DNA from: SICB01 sp037132395
Lineage (GTDB): Bacteria; Patescibacteriota; Saccharimonadia; CAILAD01; BJGX01
DNA: 19,151 bases
Assembly: GCA_037132395.1 (NCBI GenBank)
Contig: JBAXPC010000009.1
Location: forward strand, 1-19,151
Reading direction: 5' to 3'
The translations under genes and the position numbers were made by a program. Below, in pieces: positions 8,511 through 16,136 of the stretch (its first letter is position 1; each line of letters begins with the position of its first letter). Under the pieces are notes generated by a model. The model was given only the letters and a program-made list of their open reading frames with translations, did no database searches and was not told where the DNA came from.

Positions 8511-8882
8511 ATGATTTCAATTAGTACGATCAAAAAATCAATTTATGGAGCTACCACAGCCGCCACATTTATAGGAGTTAAGGCTCTGGCTGATTCAGGT
8601 ACAAACGTCGCTGAGACTGCTGTAAATTCGATCACCCCATCTGGCACCAACACCGACCTAACCGCTCAAATACAACTTATTATTAACCTGATGATAGGTT
8701 TGATTGCTGTAGCTGCCGTGGTTATGCTTATTATCGGCGGATTTAGATATGTTTTTAGTCAGGGCGAAGAAAAAGCCACCAAGGGTGCCAAAGACACTAT
8801 CTTGTACGCCATTATTGGTATTGTGGTTTCGATTTTGGCCTTTGCGATTGTGAACTTCGTAATTGCCGGCCTTGGCAAGTAG
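8511..8882 (+). CDS. VirB2-like T4SS pilin, FSQGEEK subtype
   Basis: 123 residues. A weakly hydrophobic signal region at about 12-27 is followed by a Thr/Asn-rich outer segment (28-52) and two helices at about 53-78 and 98-121. The connecting turn reads GGFRYVFSQGEEKATKGAKDTILYA. It has its own consensus promoter and the best Shine-Dalgarno sequence in the cluster, which suggests it is the abundant major pilin. The second half is nearly the same as in the next gene, so the two come from a recent duplication. Stop TAG. Confidence 0.87.
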   Translation: MISISTIKKSIYGATTAATFIGVKALADSGTNVAETAVNSITPSGTNTDLTAQIQLIINLMIGLIAVAAVVMLIIGGFRYVFSQGEEKATKGAKDTILYAIIGIVVSILAFAIVNFVIAGLGK

Positions 8883-8903
8883 TCTAAATTAAGCTATAGA
8901 GCC

Positions 8904-9269
8904 ATGCAAAAAATCATTAAGCCCCAGCTAATCTTGTTGTCAGGTATTTTACTAACCTGGCCTCAAGGGGCAATGGCAGCTTGCGATTTGAATACTACGT
9001 CGGGCGGTGCCAACTGCGCTGGCACCGATATTCAGGCAAACCTAACGGGCTCGGACGGAATACTAACCAATGTGATCAATATTCTGATAATTGCCGCCGC
9101 CATAGCCTCTGTGATAATGATAGTCATTGGCGGATTCAGATATATTTTTAGCCAAGGTGAAGAGAAGAACACTACGGCCGCAAAAGACACCATCTTGTAT
9201 GCCATAATCGGCTTGGTAGTTTCGATACTGGCCTTCGCGATAGTCAATTTTGTTCTCAAAAAGTTCTAG
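8904..9269 (+). CDS. VirB2-like T4SS pilin, FSQGEEK subtype
   Basis: 121 residues. The signal peptide is about 1-26 (ending GAMAA), then an outer part with three Cys (27, 38 and the signal-proximal region), then two helices around 50-76 and 95-119 joined by GGFRYIFSQGEEKNTTAAKDTILYA. From the first helix on it is a close paralogue of the pilin 21 bp upstream, while the N-terminal third differs. No clear Shine-Dalgarno sequence is seen. It probably shares the transcript of the upstream pilin and is followed by a terminator hairpin. Stop TAG. Confidence 0.86.
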   Translation: MQKIIKPQLILLSGILLTWPQGAMAACDLNTTSGGANCAGTDIQANLTGSDGILTNVINILIIAAAIASVIMIVIGGFRYIFSQGEEKNTTAAKDTILYAIIGLVVSILAFAIVNFVLKKF

Positions 9270-9289
9270 CGTAGCGATTATCGTTCTTT

Positions 9290-9316
9290 AAAACCGCACT
9301 TTTTAGGTGCGGTTTT
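9290..9316 (+). terminator. Rho-independent terminator of the pilin cluster
   Basis: Perfect 10-bp stem AAAACCGCAC / GTGCGGTTTT with a 7-nt loop (9300-9306). The last four stem bases form the U tract. The A tract on the other side would let it work in both directions. Confidence 0.8.
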
Positions 9317-9324
9317 GGCTATTG

Positions 9325-9333
9325 TGCTATAAA
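9325..9333 (+). promoter_or_regulatory. Extended -10 promoter of the solute-binding protein gene
   Basis: TGC followed by TATAAA (9328-9333), nine bases before the ATG at 9343. The predicted leader is 2-4 nt and there is no Shine-Dalgarno sequence. It begins just after the pilin terminator, so this gene is a separate unit. Confidence 0.55.
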
Positions 9334-9342
9334 ATAAGGGTT

Positions 9343-10683
9343 ATGCACGAATACAAAGATAACCTCTTGACCCTGTTGGCAACTGTGGCAATCGTTGTAT
9401 TGATGGGCTCGCTTGGGTTTGTGCTTGGTAGCTTTGTGCTCTCCCCTAAGCCGACCTCGCAGTCGAAGCTCAGCTACAAGCCCAAGACCAGCTACCCCAA
9501 TGGCCCAATTAAACTAACCTACTGGCGCACTGCCGATGGTGCTGAAGTTTTTAAACCTATTTTGGAGCGCTGGAATGCCATTCACCCTAGCGTAGCTATT
9601 GAGGTCGTTAATATTCCCCTTGCGGAGTACGACAAGCGCCTGAGCGATGCGTTCAGCGCCGGTAAAATGCCAGATATGTTTATGTTTCGCTCCGACTGGC
9701 TCCCGCGCTATAAGGCCAGCATTAAGCCTTCACCACAGTCTATCTTTACGGTCGATGATTACAAAAAAACCTTTGCTAATATTATCGTCAAAGACTTAAC
9801 TGACAATAATGAGGTATTGGCGGTTAGCTACGGCCTACCAACTCTTGGCTTGTTTTATAATACCGACAAGTTTGGCTCGGCTGGCATTACTGCCCCACCG
9901 TCCGACTGGCCGGCACTGCTCGATGCCAACTCCAAGCTCGCTCTAAAAGCTAGCAATGGGCTAATAAGGTCTGGTATTGCTCTAGGAACCGAGAAGATAT
10001 CCAATGCACCAAGTATTATGACTCTTTTGATGATGCAAAACAGTGCCATTATGACAGATACCCCGCCCACCAAAGCTACCTTTGAGCTGCCAACTGGTAC
10101 TGGCTACCCCAGCTCCGCGAGGGCATTAGACTTTTATACTAGCTTTGCAAAGCCTGGCAAGCCCGACTATTCCTGGAACGACGGCTTTGGCGATAGTACC
10201 CAGGCCTTTGCCCTAGGCAAGACCGCAATGATGATCGACTACCCGTACCGCTATCTACAGATAACCAAGCAGGCACCAAATTTGAAATTTAAGATGGCCA
10301 AGGTGCCGCAGGTTAATGGCGATTACCCTATAAACTACTCAGAGTACTGGGCCGAGGCTGTTTCTAAGACTTCTGGCTATTCAGATATCGCTTGGGATTT
10401 TTATAATTTCGCTACCAGCTACGAAATAATGAACCTCTATTCGGTACCCACCATGAAGCCAGCTAGCCGGTTGGATTTGGCCAAAGCTCAGAGCCAAGAT
10501 AGTATTATTGGGCCTTTTGCCGAGCAAGTCGCTAGCGCCCAGGGGTACTATAAGGGCAACGGCGCCACGACAGACGCAGCCTTTATAGATATGATTAGTA
10601 CTGCCCTTTCGGGCTTTGACTCAGCCATAGCTGTTAGGATTGCATCAGAAAGAGTTACAGCGTCGATAGTTGGATCTAGGTAG
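9343..10683 (+). CDS. Membrane-anchored family 1 extracellular solute-binding protein
   Basis: 446 residues. Instead of a lipobox, the N-terminus has one uncleaved-looking membrane helix (about 9-33) after a short charged start, then a Pro/Ser/Lys linker to about 55. Residues 56-446 look like a family 1 (sugar-type) ABC solute-binding fold: LTYWRTADGAEVFKPILERWN, then a MPDMFMFRSDWL segment, and GLPTLGLFYNTDKF followed by a ...PPSDWPALLDA stretch. The start at 9343 is preferred to an in-frame upstream start at 9307, which lies inside the terminator hairpin. No permease or ATPase gene is adjacent, so transport partners are elsewhere or absent. A surface ligand-binding role beside the pilins is possible but is inference. 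Stop TAG. Confidence 0.83.
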   Translation: MHEYKDNLLTLLATVAIVVLMGSLGFVLGSFVLSPKPTSQSKLSYKPKTSYPNGPIKLTYWRTADGAEVFKPILERWNAIHPSVAIEVVNIPLAEYDKRLSDAFSAGKMPDMFMFRSDWLPRYKASIKPSPQSIFTVDDYKKTFANIIVKDLTDNNEVLAVSYGLPTLGLFYNTDKFGSAGITAPPSDWPALLDANSKLALKASNGLIRSGIALGTEKISNAPSIMTLLMMQNSAIMTDTPPTKATFELPTGTGYPSSARALDFYTSFAKPGKPDYSWNDGFGDSTQAFALGKTAMMIDYPYRYLQITKQAPNLKFKMAKVPQVNGDYPINYSEYWAEAVSKTSGYSDIAWDFYNFATSYEIMNLYSVPTMKPASRLDLAKAQSQDSIIGPFAEQVASAQGYYKGNGATTDAAFIDMISTALSGFDSAIAVRIASERVTASIVGSR

Positions 10684-10696
10684 GCTAAAAGGGCAC

Positions 10697-10729
10697 AGCA
10701 ACAGCAGCTAGGCCTGAGTTGCTCTTGCT
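10697..10729. terminator. Stem-loop between convergent solute-binding and hsp20 genes
   Basis: AGCAACAGCAGCT (10697-10709) pairs with AGTTGCTCTTGCT (10717-10729) around a 7-nt loop, 13 bp with one mismatch and one wobble. There is no strong U tract on either side, so it is a candidate terminator or 3'-end stabiliser for both convergent transcripts. Confidence 0.45.
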
Positions 10730-10763
10730 AGCTTATTGGGTATTTTATAGGTATTAGTAGTCG

Positions 10764-11198
10764 CTATACGGCTGGCTTAACTTTGATTTTCTTTATGCGG
10801 TCTTCTTGTACGACCTTTGGTATCTGGATTGTTAGAACGCCGTCTTTGAGGCTGGCTTCGGCTTTTTCGGCTACTGTCGAGGTAGGCAGAATAACAGATC
10901 GGCTAAATGAACCCCAGAAACACTCTTGTACATAGTAGTTGTCTTTTTCGACGGCGAATTCGTCTTTGCGGTCGCCACGAATTGTTACTACATCTTCCGA
11001 AATCGCAACATCGATGTCTTCAGGCTTAACTCCTGCGATTGGGGCTTTTACGATAATCATGTCTTTGGTTTGGTAAACATCAACTGCTAGCTGGCCTTCG
11101 AATTCTTCTTCATTCATCCATTCTTCAGATTGAGGCTGCTCTTCGTCCAAAAATTCGTCTTCTAGAATCTCTTCATCTACTTCGTTTTTTCTTGCCAT
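10764..11198 (-). CDS. Small heat shock protein, Hsp20 / alpha-crystallin family
   Basis: 144 residues from ATG at 11198. An acidic N-terminal arm (residues 1-35, many Glu and Asp) precedes the alpha-crystallin domain at about 37-127, with VDVYQTKDMIIVKAPIAGV, a GSFSRSVILP strand and the family's GVLTIQIPK signature at 120-128. A short basic tail (KKIKVKPAV) contains a possible I-x-V anchoring motif. These proteins form oligomers that hold unfolding proteins without using ATP. An in-frame TTG two codons upstream is rejected because AGGAG at 11210-11206 is spaced seven bases from the ATG. No CIRCE-type operator is visible. The very acidic N-terminal arm is unusual for the family. Stop TAG. Confidence 0.93.
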   Translation of the reverse strand: MARKNEVDEEILEDEFLDEEQPQSEEWMNEEEFEGQLAVDVYQTKDMIIVKAPIAGVKPEDIDVAISEDVVTIRGDRKDEFAVEKDNYYVQECFWGSFSRSVILPTSTVAEKAEASLKDGVLTIQIPKVVQEDRIKKIKVKPAV

Positions 11199-11240
11199 GA
11201 TCAAACTCCTTATCCTTGCTTAGGTAACCTATTTGTCATT

Positions 11241-11269
11241 ATTATAATCAGGTAAGCAACCGATTGCAA
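11241..11269 (-). promoter_or_regulatory. Promoter of hsp20
   Basis: Minus strand TTGCAA (11269-11264), a 17-nt spacer, TATAAT (11246-11241). The predicted start is near 11234 with a leader of about 35 nt that contains AAGGAG. The -10 overlaps a plus-strand TATAAT (11243-11248). Confidence 0.75.
11243..11248 (+). promoter_or_regulatory. Possible -10 element for the comF-like gene
   Basis: Plus-strand TATAAT inside the palindromic ATTATAAT that also gives the hsp20 -10. The -35 region (TTAGGT at 11220-11225) is poor and there is no Shine-Dalgarno sequence before the ATG at 11274. Polymerase could bind in only one direction at a time. Confidence 0.4.
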
Positions 11270-11273
11270 GCAT

Positions 11274-11927
11274 ATGCTAGAACAACTACTAAACATTATA
11301 GCTCCAGACGAATGCTTGGTTTGTGGCAAGGAAGGGGTTTGTGTCTGCCAAAATTGTTCCAAAAGCTCCCTTTTGGTCAAGAAACCAGCCTGCGTGATGT
11401 GCAATCAGCTCAATACAACCGGTAAAACCTGCCCCAACTGCTACGCCAAATCCAGGCTCAGTGGCGCGAGTGTGGCTTATCGCTACGACGGAACTGCCAA
11501 GGATTTGATATTTGCTATGAAGTACCAAAACCACCGTGGCGCAATCCGCTACTTGGCCGAGCGCCTGCCAGATCCAAAATACCATGCTGGCGCGGTTGTG
11601 AGTTTTGTTCCTAGCGACGGTCGATCAAGGCGCCAAAGAGGCTACGACCAAGCCGAGCTGCTGGCTCGACATTACGCCAAGGCCAATGGTATGGAATTTG
11701 CAGCTATTTTGGTTCGCGTTCGGCACACCAAGCAGGTAGGTCAATCCCGAGGCAATCGGCTCAAAAATATTAAAGGCAACTTTATTTGCCATAGGTCCGT
11801 TATCGGAAAAACAATTATCTTGGTTGACGATGTTATAACGACCGGTGCGACCGTGGCCGAGTGCGCCAAGGTTTTAAAGCTAGCTGGCGCTAAGCGTGTT
11901 TGGGCAGTTGCTGTCGCCAAGGGTTAG
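11274..11927 (+). CDS. comF: ComF-family phosphoribosyltransferase-like protein
   Basis: 217 residues. The N-terminal part has zinc-binding cysteine pairs at 14/17 and 25/28, then 40/43 and 53/56. A linker (YRYDGTAKDLIFAMKYQ, 70-84) follows, and then a PRTase-type domain with VPSDGRSRRQRGYDQAELLA at 112-131, a QVGQSRGNR stretch at 154-162 and the PRPP-loop motif ILVDDVITTGAT at 182-193. ComF proteins are needed for DNA uptake in naturally competent bacteria, where they help bring single-stranded DNA across the inner membrane. Presence here fits an organism that relies on acquired DNA. The length is normal for the family. It is divergent from hsp20 with 75 bp between the start codons. Stop TAG. 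Confidence 0.92.
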   Translation: MLEQLLNIIAPDECLVCGKEGVCVCQNCSKSSLLVKKPACVMCNQLNTTGKTCPNCYAKSRLSGASVAYRYDGTAKDLIFAMKYQNHRGAIRYLAERLPDPKYHAGAVVSFVPSDGRSRRQRGYDQAELLARHYAKANGMEFAAILVRVRHTKQVGQSRGNRLKNIKGNFICHRSVIGKTIILVDDVITTGATVAECAKVLKLAGAKRVWAVAVAKG

Positions 11928-12226
11928 GACTTGTAAATATACAGGTAGTGAGCAAACTCAAAAGAGGTTTCAACTTGTACCTTTTATCGGCTCTGTGGTT
12001 CGAGAAACCAAATTCTGAGCTAAAATCTCATTTTTTGATGCTTCCAAATGATATTTTGAAGTTACCCTGCCTCGCCGTTTTTGGTTTTGCCAGTAAGATA
12101 GTAAACATTATTGCCACGAATAAAATTAGGGCAACCGCCAAGATCGTCGTGCTATCTTTTTATTAGCGCTTAGTAATATAGACTATTTTAACAGCCTGGA
12201 ACATCATGGGCATTGGCCCTTACGAG
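11928..12226. other. Gene-poor interval between comF-like and GT-C-like genes
   Basis: About 300 bp with no confident gene. It holds one possible tiny minus-strand membrane ORF (12028-12141, listed separately) and a weak hairpin, CCTTA-cgagc-TAAGG near 12219-12233, at the stop of the minus-strand membrane protein gene. No convincing terminator with a U tract is seen for either convergent transcript. Confidence 0.5.
12028..12141 (-). CDS. Possible 37-residue single-helix membrane peptide
   Basis: A short frame from a TTG at 12141 to TGA. It would encode one strongly hydrophobic helix (AVALILFVAIMFTILLAK) followed by a basic-polar tail (PKTARQGNFKISFGSIKK), a plausible type III membrane peptide. 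Against it are a non-ATG start, no Shine-Dalgarno sequence, and a TGA stop that no confident gene in the window uses. Held only as a candidate. Confidence 0.22.
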   Translation of the reverse strand: MAVALILFVAIMFTILLAKPKTARQGNFKISFGSIKK

Positions 12227-13639
12227 CTAAGGCTTGGTGTACAGGAAGTAATCGGCTGTGCTGGCGGATGGTATTGGCTGCCAACCTTCTCTTGTCAGCT
12301 GGTCGCCCAAGCGGACGTATCTCGACTTCCCCCCAGTGTTATCGGCAGGTGTCAATAGCACACAGCTGACATTGTATTTAGCAAACTCAGCTCGTCGGAA
12401 CTCATCGTTGGTTATGGTCTTTATGTAGTTTTCAAAATAGTCGTTATTAGCCGTTTTCCAGCTCGGCATTCTGCCGTCAATGTAGTACCTGTACTCTGGC
12501 AACTGCCATATCAGGTACCCGCCAAAGTCGTAGGAGTTAAAGATGTTGCCGGTACAAGGGTTTTTGGCAATATAACTGACGGCTTTTTGTGGGTAGTTTG
12601 TGGGGCTGTCAGTTGCACTGCGAAGCCTAAGTACCACCAAAATGCTGACTCCAACCACGAAAATTGCAAAAAAACCAAAAAGCAAAAAGCGCGGTTTTGC
12701 AGCAGGCTTACTGCGATTTAGTATCCGAACAAGCTGAACTTGGTACGCTTCGAAATATCGGATTGTAGTAACTATAAATATCGGAGTGTGCCTAATACTC
12801 GATAGTGCCATAGCAAGAGTTAGGCCAGGTATCGATAGCGTTTCTCGCCAGGGTTTTTTAGAGAACAGAAAGTGAAAAGCAGTAAATAGTATCAGGTACG
12901 ATAACGGCAGAGCCGGCATCATAACGGGTGCCCATTCTGATATTCTGAACTTCAGGCTACTGTCGGTGATGGTAGAAAATACCTCGATGAATATCCGCCA
13001 TCCATAGGGATTTAAAAATACAGCTAGCAATGAGGCTATGAATATCGCCCAAGGCATTCTCTTGTCGGAAAAAATCTGCCATAGAGTAATTAGCAGAAGC
13101 CCAAAAACAAAGCTGCCGTGCAGGTTTGCCCAGATTAGCATAATAAATGGTACGGTCAAATATATTTTTGAATTGGCTTTTTCATGGATGAGCTCGAGAA
13201 TGGCCACAAAAAGTAGCGACCAAGCAACTGGTCTGATACCTACAAAAGGTAGTAGCGCAAACGTCGCAAATAGCAGAATTAGTGTTAGTCTGAGCCGCGA
13301 GGCGATGTATAGAGCCGCCACCCAGATTATAGTAAAAAAACACGCTACCAGTGCGTAGCCACCGAGGCTATAGAGCGAGGCAATGATTACATCATTGAGC
13401 CACTCATGATTGATCCATGCAAAAGAGCTGGCCGTATAGGAAAATATGTCTCGAGCTGGTAGGCCGAAACTTATGAAATAGTTGCCCGAGGCGAGGTGCC
13501 ATCCGAAATCTGGGTCGATAGAGTAGTAGCTGATAATAAATATCACCAAAAAAGCCAGCCCGAGCGCCAGTCGGTACCTCAACAACGGAGACCCTAGGTC
13601 GGTGGGAGAGCTACTTTTAGCGGATCGAACGGTAGCCAC
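12227..13639 (-). CDS. Multi-pass membrane protein, GT-C glycosyltransferase-like
   Basis: 470 residues starting at GTG, with about ten hydrophobic segments from residue 23 to about 345 and a soluble domain of about 120 residues at the C-terminus. The first external loop has acidic residues in the pattern DPDFGWHL (42-49), then PARDIFSYT (61-69) and HEWLNDV (78-84), the layout expected of GT-C enzymes that use polyprenyl-phosphate sugars. The C-terminal part contains NSYDFGGYLIWQLP and YYIDGRMPSW, characteristic of a widespread uncharacterised family. It overlaps the upstream methyltransferase gene by 23 bp and lacks a Shine-Dalgarno sequence, so it is probably translated by coupling. A role in cell-envelope glycan or glycolipid modification fits the lipid genes beside it, but substrate and activity are not known. 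Stop TAG. Confidence 0.7.
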   Translation of the reverse strand: MATVRSAKSSSPTDLGSPLLRYRLALGLAFLVIFIISYYSIDPDFGWHLASGNYFISFGLPARDIFSYTASSFAWINHEWLNDVIIASLYSLGGYALVACFFTIIWVAALYIASRLRLTLILLFATFALLPFVGIRPVAWSLLFVAILELIHEKANSKIYLTVPFIMLIWANLHGSFVFGLLLITLWQIFSDKRMPWAIFIASLLAVFLNPYGWRIFIEVFSTITDSSLKFRISEWAPVMMPALPLSYLILFTAFHFLFSKKPWRETLSIPGLTLAMALSSIRHTPIFIVTTIRYFEAYQVQLVRILNRSKPAAKPRFLLFGFFAIFVVGVSILVVLRLRSATDSPTNYPQKAVSYIAKNPCTGNIFNSYDFGGYLIWQLPEYRYYIDGRMPSWKTANNDYFENYIKTITNDEFRRAEFAKYNVSCVLLTPADNTGGKSRYVRLGDQLTREGWQPIPSASTADYFLYTKP

Positions 13640-14753
13640 CAGCGACGCCGTTTTTAGATAGCACCACCTGCCAGAGCTGGGCCGAGCGAGTTCTAAACAG
13701 CGCCGAACAGCCCAATAGATAGTATTCCCACATCAGGTAAAAGCGTCGGTCGTATTTGTCGTGGTCTAGCGAGGGGTAAGATTTTTTGAAGTTATCGTAC
13801 CAGCACAGGAGGGTCTTGCTGTAATTAAAACCCATGTTGTGCCAGTCGTCGGCTATTAGCAAGCCCTCCATAGCGGTCGAGAGTTGTTTGATGGTCGGTA
13901 GTACGCCACCAGGAAAGATGTATTTGCCGATCCAAGGGTCGATGTCTAGCGACGACTTGTTGCCACCGATGGTGTGGAGCAACATAATGCCATCTTCTTT
14001 CAGGTAAGATTTCATTTTGGTCAGGTAAGCCCGGTAGTTTTTGGGTCCGACATGCTCCATCATACCAATCGAGGCAATACGATCGAACTTGGCCGTTGTT
14101 TGGAAGTCTTGCCAAGTGGTGTCGAGGGCCTTGATATTAAGCCCCTTGCTGTTTGCCTTAATGAACTTGATTTGCTCGTTGGCGGGAGTAAAACAAACAA
14201 CCTCACAGCCGTAGTTTTTGGCCATATAAATCGAGAGCCCACCCCAGCCGCAGCCAGTATCTAGCACCTTCATGCCGCGCTTGAGGCCTAGCTTTCGGCA
14301 GACTAGCTCAAATTTGTCTGTCTGGGCCTGATCGAGTGTTTTGGCTCCCCACTCCCAGTAGGCGCAGGTGTAGGCCATGGACTTGCCGAGCATCGGACCG
14401 TAGAGCTCGTTGCCGATATCGTAGTGGCTTTGAGCATTTTTGTAGGCCCTTTTACCCATCTGAAGGTTCATGACGCGACCGCGCACAAGGTAAAATAGCA
14501 GACCAGGGTTAGATTTGATTTTGTCTTCGAGCCTCGCCTCAAGGACCCTTACGAACATATTATCGAGCTGTTTGGAGCTCCACATGCCTTCCATATAAGA
14601 TTCGCCGGCGCCCAGGGCTCCGTGCCTGAGCACACGACTATAAAACGCTTCGTCGCGGACGGCAAGATCGTAAGGCTTGGAGCCATCGACCGTAATGCCC
14701 GCATCTTTTAGTAGTTTTTTGAGTATTTTTTTGTCTTCAGGATTGTTTTTCAT
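13617..14753 (-). CDS. Cyclopropane-fatty-acid-synthase-type SAM methyltransferase (TmsB/BfaB-like candidate)
   Basis: 378 residues, the usual length for bacterial CFA synthases. The SAM site VLDTGCGWGG is at 163-172, preceded by the family signature NAQSHYDIGNELY (106-118). The E. coli Cfa catalytic and bicarbonate-site residues appear conserved: Cys130 (AYTCAYW), Glu233 (MMEHVG), His260 and Ile262 (LLHTIGGN), Tyr319 (CWYDNF). The enzyme adds a carbon from S-adenosylmethionine to a double bond of a membrane phospholipid acyl chain. It starts 4 nt after the stop of an FAD oxidoreductase gene. In Actinobacteria that gene pair makes 10-methylene and then 10-methyl fatty acids rather than cyclopropanes, so this may be the methylating half. 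Sequence alone cannot separate the two products. Stop TAA. Confidence 0.92.
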   Translation of the reverse strand: MKNNPEDKKILKKLLKDAGITVDGSKPYDLAVRDEAFYSRVLRHGALGAGESYMEGMWSSKQLDNMFVRVLEARLEDKIKSNPGLLFYLVRGRVMNLQMGKRAYKNAQSHYDIGNELYGPMLGKSMAYTCAYWEWGAKTLDQAQTDKFELVCRKLGLKRGMKVLDTGCGWGGLSIYMAKNYGCEVVCFTPANEQIKFIKANSKGLNIKALDTTWQDFQTTAKFDRIASIGMMEHVGPKNYRAYLTKMKSYLKEDGIMLLHTIGGNKSSLDIDPWIGKYIFPGGVLPTIKQLSTAMEGLLIADDWHNMGFNYSKTLLCWYDNFKKSYPSLDHDKYDRRFYLMWEYYLLGCSALFRTRSAQLWQVVLSKNGVAGGYRSIR

Positions 14754-14757
14754 TGTT

Positions 14758-16128
14758 TTAGCCTTTCTTTACTGTTTTTTGATACAAGCCATTGTACCGC
14801 TTGGCTGGATCATATTTGGACTTCAATATATCATAACCCTTTTGGTTATATTGCTTACCGAACTCTTCCTTGGTATAAAACGAGTCCGAATAAAGCGACT
14901 TTTTGCCCTTAAGCTGCGCCACCACTTGCTCTATTTTACGATTCAAATACCCTTCAGTCCAGCCGGGCTTACTTGGTGCACTATCCCAGAAGCCAAAATT
15001 GACATAGAGCTGGCCGGGTTTTAGCCGGTATAGGGTCCAATCTTTTTTGCTGTCGGTTTGCCTGACCGGGCAAATCCAGATTGGTTTAATGCCAATTGAC
15101 TCGTTAAAAAACTTCAAGAACTTTTCGGAGGACTGAATTGGCAACTCGACATCCTGGATGATGGTTTCTTGCCGAGGCCTATTTAGAGCCGTATTAATTA
15201 GAGCCATTGGCTTGTATTTGGCCTCAAGCCCAAAGAGCTTCATGTAAAATGCCGAATTGAGTCGCTTGTGTCCGATGATGCGCCGCATAATTGGGTTCTG
15301 GGCTCCGACATTTTTGCTGCACCAAAACCAATCGGTGTCCCAGCGCCAAATATAATCGTTGATGGTTAGGTAATCTTCGCTGTGAGTGAGTAGGGACTTG
15401 TAGAAGATATTTTGGTTGGTGTAGTCGCTGGTGTAGGGGGCGGAGCTTACCATTAGGCCGAGCACTAGGTACATCGAGTGGTCGGCAAAGATTACGCCAT
15501 CGATAAAATCTATCTTTTCGCCTTTCCAGCTCTGGCTATCGCAGATATTCTTAAGGGTCTTGAAGTACTCGCTAGGGTTTTTGAACTTGAGGTGTGTGAT
15601 TCTGACAAAAGGCTTGACCGCGACGAGGCTAATTTTGATACTAAGACTATAGCCCAGAGTCCCGTAGCTATTGGGGAAGCCGTGGTAGAGATCCTTGTGG
15701 TCGTTGTCTGGCCTGGCAGTGACAATTTCGCCGGTACCTGTGAGTATTTGCATCTCGAGGACTGTTTCGTGCGTCAAGCCGTACTTAAAAGAGCTCGATT
15801 CGATGCCGATACCCGATATGGCACCCCCTAGGGTAATCGTCTTGAGCTGGGGCACTACAGCCGGCATTAGGCCGCGCGCTAGGGTCTGCTCAACTAGGCG
15901 CTGGTAACTGCACATCCCCTCGACGGTGGCAGTTTTGCCTTTGGTGTCGATTGCGATAACATCATTAAACCCTCGCATGCCCAGGCGACTGACGTGTTTT
16001 TGCTGACGAACCCTAAATAGATTGGTCGATTTTTTATTGGTAGCAATTTTGCGGCTCGAGTTTTTGACAGTATCAAACTCCTTCAGGAGCTGGACAATTT
16101 TATGCTGGTGCTCTGCCTTGGTTGTCAT
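14758..16128 (-). CDS. FAD-binding oxidoreductase, DHCR24/TmsA-like
   Basis: 456 residues from ATG at 16128. Residues about 35-175 form a PCMH-type FAD-binding domain with a Gly-rich stretch typical of the DHCR24 / DIMINUTO / Rv0449c group (VPQLKTITLGG at 92-102, GIGIESSSFKYGL at 106-118) and FPNSYGTLGYSL at 151-162. The C-terminal half (YVNFGFWDSAP near 391) also matches that group. Members reduce carbon-carbon double bonds, for example 10-methylene to 10-methyl stearate in actinobacterial TmsA/BfaA. The next gene, 4 nt away, is a CFA-type methyltransferase, the same pairing. An ATG 23 codons upstream (16197) is rejected because an extended -10 lies between the two starts, eight bases before 16128. 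The TmsA function is inference. Stop TAA. Confidence 0.87.
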   Translation of the reverse strand: MTTKAEHQHKIVQLLKEFDTVKNSSRKIATNKKSTNLFRVRQQKHVSRLGMRGFNDVIAIDTKGKTATVEGMCSYQRLVEQTLARGLMPAVVPQLKTITLGGAISGIGIESSSFKYGLTHETVLEMQILTGTGEIVTARPDNDHKDLYHGFPNSYGTLGYSLSIKISLVAVKPFVRITHLKFKNPSEYFKTLKNICDSQSWKGEKIDFIDGVIFADHSMYLVLGLMVSSAPYTSDYTNQNIFYKSLLTHSEDYLTINDYIWRWDTDWFWCSKNVGAQNPIMRRIIGHKRLNSAFYMKLFGLEAKYKPMALINTALNRPRQETIIQDVELPIQSSEKFLKFFNESIGIKPIWICPVRQTDSKKDWTLYRLKPGQLYVNFGFWDSAPSKPGWTEGYLNRKIEQVVAQLKGKKSLYSDSFYTKEEFGKQYNQKGYDILKSKYDPAKRYNGLYQKTVKKG

Positions 16129-16136
16129 TACGATAA

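Noticed and set aside
9307..9342. Upstream start for the solute-binding protein
   Set aside because: The start codon lies inside the terminator stem, and the extended -10 at 9325-9333 is downstream of it.
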